64,000 bases of DNA from Clonostachys chloroleuca. Lineage: Eukaryota; Ascomycota; Sordariomycetes; Hypocreales; Bionectriaceae. The stretch covers positions 496,001-560,000 of the forward strand of contig JBANAY010000001.1 of NCBI GenBank assembly GCA_037952775.1, given 5' to 3'. The notes under the pieces were generated by a model. It worked only from the letters and a program-made list of their open reading frames with translations, ran no database searches and was not told where the DNA came from. The position numbers were made by a program, and so were the translations under genes. Position 1 is the stretch's first letter. The number at the start of each line of letters is the position of its first letter. Shown one piece after another: positions 59,708 through 64,000 of the stretch.

Positions 59708-60793
59708 TTTGGTGGCTCGAATTTACCGGAGTTGAATGAATTAGAGACGGAACCAACCAGGAGAGAATGAGAGAAGGTAACAAAGGATGGTCTGGGAATT
59801 CATGAACACGCAAGTGGTGGATTTATACTTGTAGACGCCTTCGCCAAGCAGTCATCGTTATCTTGACATCTCCCTAATGATATTGGACCTTGTAGATCTC
59901 CAGATCAATAAATTAACTGCCTGCTCCATAGTCGTTTAGATCGATCTTGGCGCAGAGGCATATCCCTTCACCAGTATCCTATCATTTGATCGAATACGAG
60001 ATTAGCCTGGGCATACTCTCGGCATGCTTGGCCATGCTGCTGGGTTTGCGGACTGATCAGCGAGCATCCTTCCAGGGCAGGAAGGTATGTGAACGCTAGG
60101 GAAAGATCATCGCAGCAGAACTTTAGGATGGTCTCTCTTTAGAAGGTGAGAATGGCTAGTCTGGGGCTGGTTGCCACAACTTTCCCTCAGGGTTTGATCC
60201 ACGGGAATAACCAGAGTGCATCGGCCATGCTTTCCACCCCAAACTGCCATATCTTCAACCTCGCCAAGAGACGTTGAACAAGGAACGCCATGAAGTGTGG
60301 GGAAACAGGTAGCAAGCTTATTCTTTAGCTCTTACAACGTGGCGACCTAATATTTGGTCAGCATATTTCCAAAGTTCCCAATGGTCTATTTAGGCTTAGA
60401 ACGTCTGGGCTTGATGGGAATGGCCAAGCCGTCATTTGGTGAAGATGTTTGGAACAAATACTCATCTTGTGGGCCTGTTTAAGACTGTTATCGTAAAGAA
60501 AATGAATTGCCCCTGATTTGAGACCTGTTCATCAAATCCCTTTCCCAAAAGTTCCATTTGATAGAATTGACACTCATTATGCGCTAATGATTTGATATAC
60601 ATAGGCCCTTGGTTCTTTTAAATTCCATCTCTTGCTTATAGAGTCAATATACTTCGCTTCAAACCACATTTGTTGGATGGATGCATCTGCAATTTGGTAA
60701 GCTCTCTGGAACCAACGTTGGACAGCATCTCCTGTTCATTGCCTCAACGACGTAGAAAGCATGGATTGTTAATCGTGCTATTTGAAATAACTT
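59708..60793. promoter_or_regulatory. Gene-free region including the LVIVD gene promoter
   Basis: About 1.1 kb. ATTTATA at 59821-59827 (TATAAAT on the minus strand) is the likely TATA box. No gene recognised in the rest. Confidence 0.45.
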
Positions 60794-63075
60794 TTACCCA
60801 ACAAACTCCCCTCGCGAAGACCCGGCTGAAGAGGGTGGCGGGGAGTGAGCCTCCTCTTCGTCTTTTCCGAGTTCTGATGAAACACTTGCGCTCCTTTGAA
60901 CCTGTATGATGGTAGATGCAGGAGTGCTCTGTTCCGCCTGGGTCTCGGGAGCAATGTCACCTCTGTCGGTGTATAGCCGCTTAATGTCCCGAAGTCCATT
61001 TTGCAATATTTCCAGCTTCTCGGTCAGTCTCAACCGTTCATCCACGCTCTCCTCGCTTTCGCCAACAAGGCGCAGAAGCTCGTCGTCTTCAAGTTCAACC
61101 GCCTTGATTGGTGTCAAGATGCCCGTCAATTTGCTCATGAGACAACGCTCAACAGCCATGACACTTATGTCATCAATGAATCTGTCTCTCGCAAGCTGTA
61201 TTGGTGGGATTAGTATAATGTTCATAACCGCAGGATCCTCTTGACGCAACGTACCTGATAATAAGCTTGCATGTAATCCACTGCCATCGAGCTACCAAAC
61301 CGAATCATGTCCAGCTCAGTCTCGTCCAGAAACAGCTCCACGATCTGGGGCGCATCAATGATGAGTTTCTCCCCTGGTTCATCAGGCGATTTAAAACCAA
61401 ACTTTTCTTGGATTCTCTTCTCCAGCTGTCGCTTCCTCCGGGCCCACTGAGCCTTCTGAACATTTTCGCTGAGCTGCGGGTTGTAGGTGATGGAATGCAA
61501 AGCGTACTGCGCCTGAAGTAACTCTCTTACTTTATCATTCATACTGACTTTCAATTGGTCAATCTCGGAGTTCAGTAAGATCAGTATCTCCCGTATAACC
61601 TCATTGGCTGCAATATGTTCGACTATGGAACGAGTGGTTCGATACACCGCGTCGACAATGTCTTCTGTTAGGCTGGAAACGATTCCCTTCCATGGCTGAC
61701 ATTGTTCCGCAAACAGGTCGCTCACGATAGCAGGATTAAAGAGTCCCGGAAGCTCAGACCCCCTGCTTTTCATCATCCGCATCCTGACGTTGTCGACGTA
61801 CTGAGACCGTGTGATTTGTCGGTCGTCATAGCACGCTTCATTATCATCGACGATGAGCTGGCTTTCGCCAGTCAATCGCATATCTTGAGCGAACAATTCC
61901 AACCGATTCTGCACAACAGATCGAAGTCTCTTTCGTTGCTCATTCAAATCATTCTTACTACCGAAGAAGGTATCGGCATACGTTCCACTGACGGCAGAGG
62001 TCATTAAGGAGGTGAACTGGTGGCTCAGCTGAGATAAGTACTTCAACTGCTCCCGGGAAGACTTCCGACCGGCCCCGAGCCGGGATAGTTTCACGTTGCA
62101 ATCATCAATGCCATGGTCGACATCCTTGATCAGGCCTGGCAACTGCTGCAAAATCTGGTCCTTGAGCACCGAGCTGAGTCGAGATTTCAGGCTCTTGACC
62201 CCGTAGTGTTTGGGATCAATGGAAGTCCAGATGCCCGTGCTGAAGAACTCATCCTCGGAGATGTCACGTTGTAATGAAGAGTAGTCTCTTTCTTCATAAT
62301 TTCGGTTCTTCAGCACGTGCCACCCCAAGTTCAGCTCCACGTCCTTGTTGAGAGCAAGATTTACCCAAGAACGTTGACTCTCGGATCCATTGTCCAGAGT
62401 GTCTGGCTTTGTGATGAGACCAATGGTGCGAAGGCCTTGCGGATCAGCGCTCCTTGCCAGTGCGGTAACTTCTTGTAGGACATATTCTGTCTTGGCAGAA
62501 ACCACAGCCAGAATGATGCTTCGCGGCCGACTCATGTATCTGGTGACGAGGGCTTTCACCAGCGCGACGTTATCCTCGGATTGCTCCTTGTTGCCTGACC
62601 TAAACAGACCAGGGAGGTCAACCATGGTGAGATGTGGCTGCGTTGGTCCACAAAGTTCGATGCGAAGGATATCACTGCTGAAGACCTTGGTCCCCTGAAG
62701 TCCCATTCTCGCCTTGGCCTCTTCAATGACGACCCTCAGTCCGTCGTTTTCAATGTCAGCTTCAGGCTGCCAGCTGGACAGATGATCCCTATCTTCTGGA
62801 TGACGATCTGGCCCAGGCGAGATGGAGATTTTGACACTGGTGTCCGTATCCCGGCGCAGGATGAGCTCCGTGGCAAACCGAGTACAGAGTCGGTCTTTGG
62901 TTGGGAATGACATGCCCGAGATAGCTTCAAGGACGGAGCTCTTCCCAGCGGACTGGTCGCCACAGACTATGATCTCAGGAAGATCCACATAGCGATTTAT
63001 GCCTTGGGATCGGAGCTGATCGATTATATCGAGCAGGTCGCGATGCTCCTTGGATTGGAGGTCTGATGGAGACAT
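60794..63075 (-). CDS. Dynamin-like GTPase
   Basis: Exons 63075-61255 and 61195-60794 join in frame to 740 residues. GTPase motifs: G1 GDQSAGKSS, the switch-1 region RLCTRFATELILRR, G3 DLPGLF and G4 TKPD. The dynamin middle region (QQLPGLIKDVDHGIDDC) and a C-terminal GED-like segment (ARDRFIDDISVMAVERCLM...RLRLTEKLEILQNGL) follow, then a Ser/Pro/Glu-rich tail. There is no PH domain, so it resembles the Mx-like or Vps1-like soluble dynamins that many filamentous ascomycetes carry in several accessory copies. It self-assembles on membranes in these families; the membrane here is unknown. Confidence 0.92.
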
Positions 63076-63701
63076 GGTGTGTAATGGCCGTATAACGGTC
63101 TTTTGGGGAAAAGCCCACCTCTGACACTTGATTTAGAACGGAGGCCTGGTCGTAAACAAATTTTGAATTGCTCGCGACAGCATGCAGATTATACAATTAT
63201 ACAATCTCTTGTGTCTTTGAGTGACGGTGAATTGCTGATGCCATCTTGTCGCCCAACATTCCCGTAGCAGCCCAACAAGAAGCCCAGGCGAAAAAACTGA
63301 AGCCCAAATCAGAACAACTGCTTTTAAACGCGACACGTGGCGAGCTTAACGCCGAAGGATGTGGATCAACTGCATATTATCGAATGGCCCAGAGAGACCA
63401 CACGAAAGCGTTGGGGTGGAATATATATGCAACAAGGGGTCGCAGGCCAGGTGGCACCTCCAATTCCAGTTCGCGTTATCTCATGACCATGACGTAGATT
63501 CAAGCTATGCCCGCAAGAAGAATGCTCTAGTATTGCGTAAATTAGAACCCAAGATTAATAGGCGAGTTGAAAAGCACATCATGAGGGCCCAAGCCAGTGT
63601 TTGCTGGTTGGTGTAAGATCGATGCAAAAGATGCCATGCCCAATGTTACCCACTCAATCTTCCATTCTTTTATTGCCATTTACTACCATGAGTACATGAT
63701 A

Positions 63702-63758
<57 letters not shown>

Positions 63759-64000
63759 GAGTAGAAAAGACGATATCTTAACCTAAACCATCCGCAGAAG
63801 TTCATCTTTCTATGCCAGAGGACCTCTTTCCCTAGTTGAATAATTATGCTGGCTAGTAGATTCGACACCAGGTAACCCATTCATCCTAAAGTCGCACATG
63901 TATTCTGCATGTCGTCTTCATTGTGTTGAGATGTCGGGTCTAGCATTCTTTATCGTTGTTGTCAACTTTACCCTCGCACTCTCCTCCGTATTCTGCACGT
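63076..64000. other. Gene-free right end
   Basis: Promoter side of the dynamin-like gene plus AT-rich DNA to the window edge. Short open stretches show no family. Confidence 0.45.
63707..63758. repeat. T35/A17 homopolymer junction
   Basis: A run of 35 T (63707-63741) meets 17 A (63742-63758) with no other base between. It is a perfect foldback of 17 pairs and a likely spot for assembly error. Confidence 0.85.

Noticed and set aside
63246..63616. Two overlapping open frames of 83-85 codons
   Set aside because: No start context, introns, homology or composition bias; they lie in the dynamin promoter side.
1..64000. CRISPR arrays, bacterial operons, rRNA or intact transposons
   Set aside because: None seen; the window is eukaryotic and lacks terminal repeats, reverse transcriptase or transposase signatures.

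Overview
The window is nuclear DNA of a filamentous ascomycete. The best fit is the Aspergillus/Penicillium group (Eurotiales): genes are broken by 50-80 base introns with GTAAGT/GTATGT donors and GCTAAC-type branch sites, there are many Zn2Cys6 regulators, and the proteins belong to fungal families. About 29 genes or gene remnants and one tRNA can be supported. Many genes are split across several exons, so splice joins were worked out by reading frame.

Layout. (1) 1-4.7 kb: the 3' part of a crmA-like gene, an isocyanide synthase fused to adenylation, carrier and BAHD-type transferase domains. (2) 5.4-18.8 kb: an accessory block with an MDR oxidoreductase, a Zn2Cys6 regulator, a frame-broken SDR, an MFS transporter, a 2OG-Fe(II) dioxygenase, a second Zn2Cys6 regulator, a cupin and a Dabb-domain protein. 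(3) 18.9-33.6 kb: an aromatic catabolism cluster with a Zn2Cys6 regulator, a CYP504 phenylacetate hydroxylase, its own NADPH-P450 reductase, an APC permease, homogentisate dioxygenase (hmgA) and fumarylacetoacetase (fahA). Together these turn phenylacetate, by way of homogentisate, toward fumarate and acetoacetate; a maleylacetoacetate isomerase is not in the window. A TTCCGAG element recurs in most of its promoters. (4) 33.6-46 kb: gene-poor, with a frame-broken rhodopsin-family membrane protein, an intron-containing tRNA-Phe, a GH72-like membrane protein lacking both catalytic glutamates, a decayed allantoate-permease-type MFS gene and one small conserved-looking hypothetical gene. (5) 47-64 kb: two transcription-factor-like proteins without zinc clusters, an F-box gene with an internal stop, a CFEM-like membrane protein remnant, an SDR, a secreted LVIVD-repeat protein and a dynamin-like GTPase.

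A theme of the window is small reading-frame breaks. Single-base frame errors occur in crmA (two), the SDR, hmgA, the rhodopsin-family gene and one regulator (two). Most sit in short homopolymers. Either the accessory genes are decaying or the assembly carries residual indel errors; the break in the otherwise perfect hmgA argues that at least some are sequence errors.
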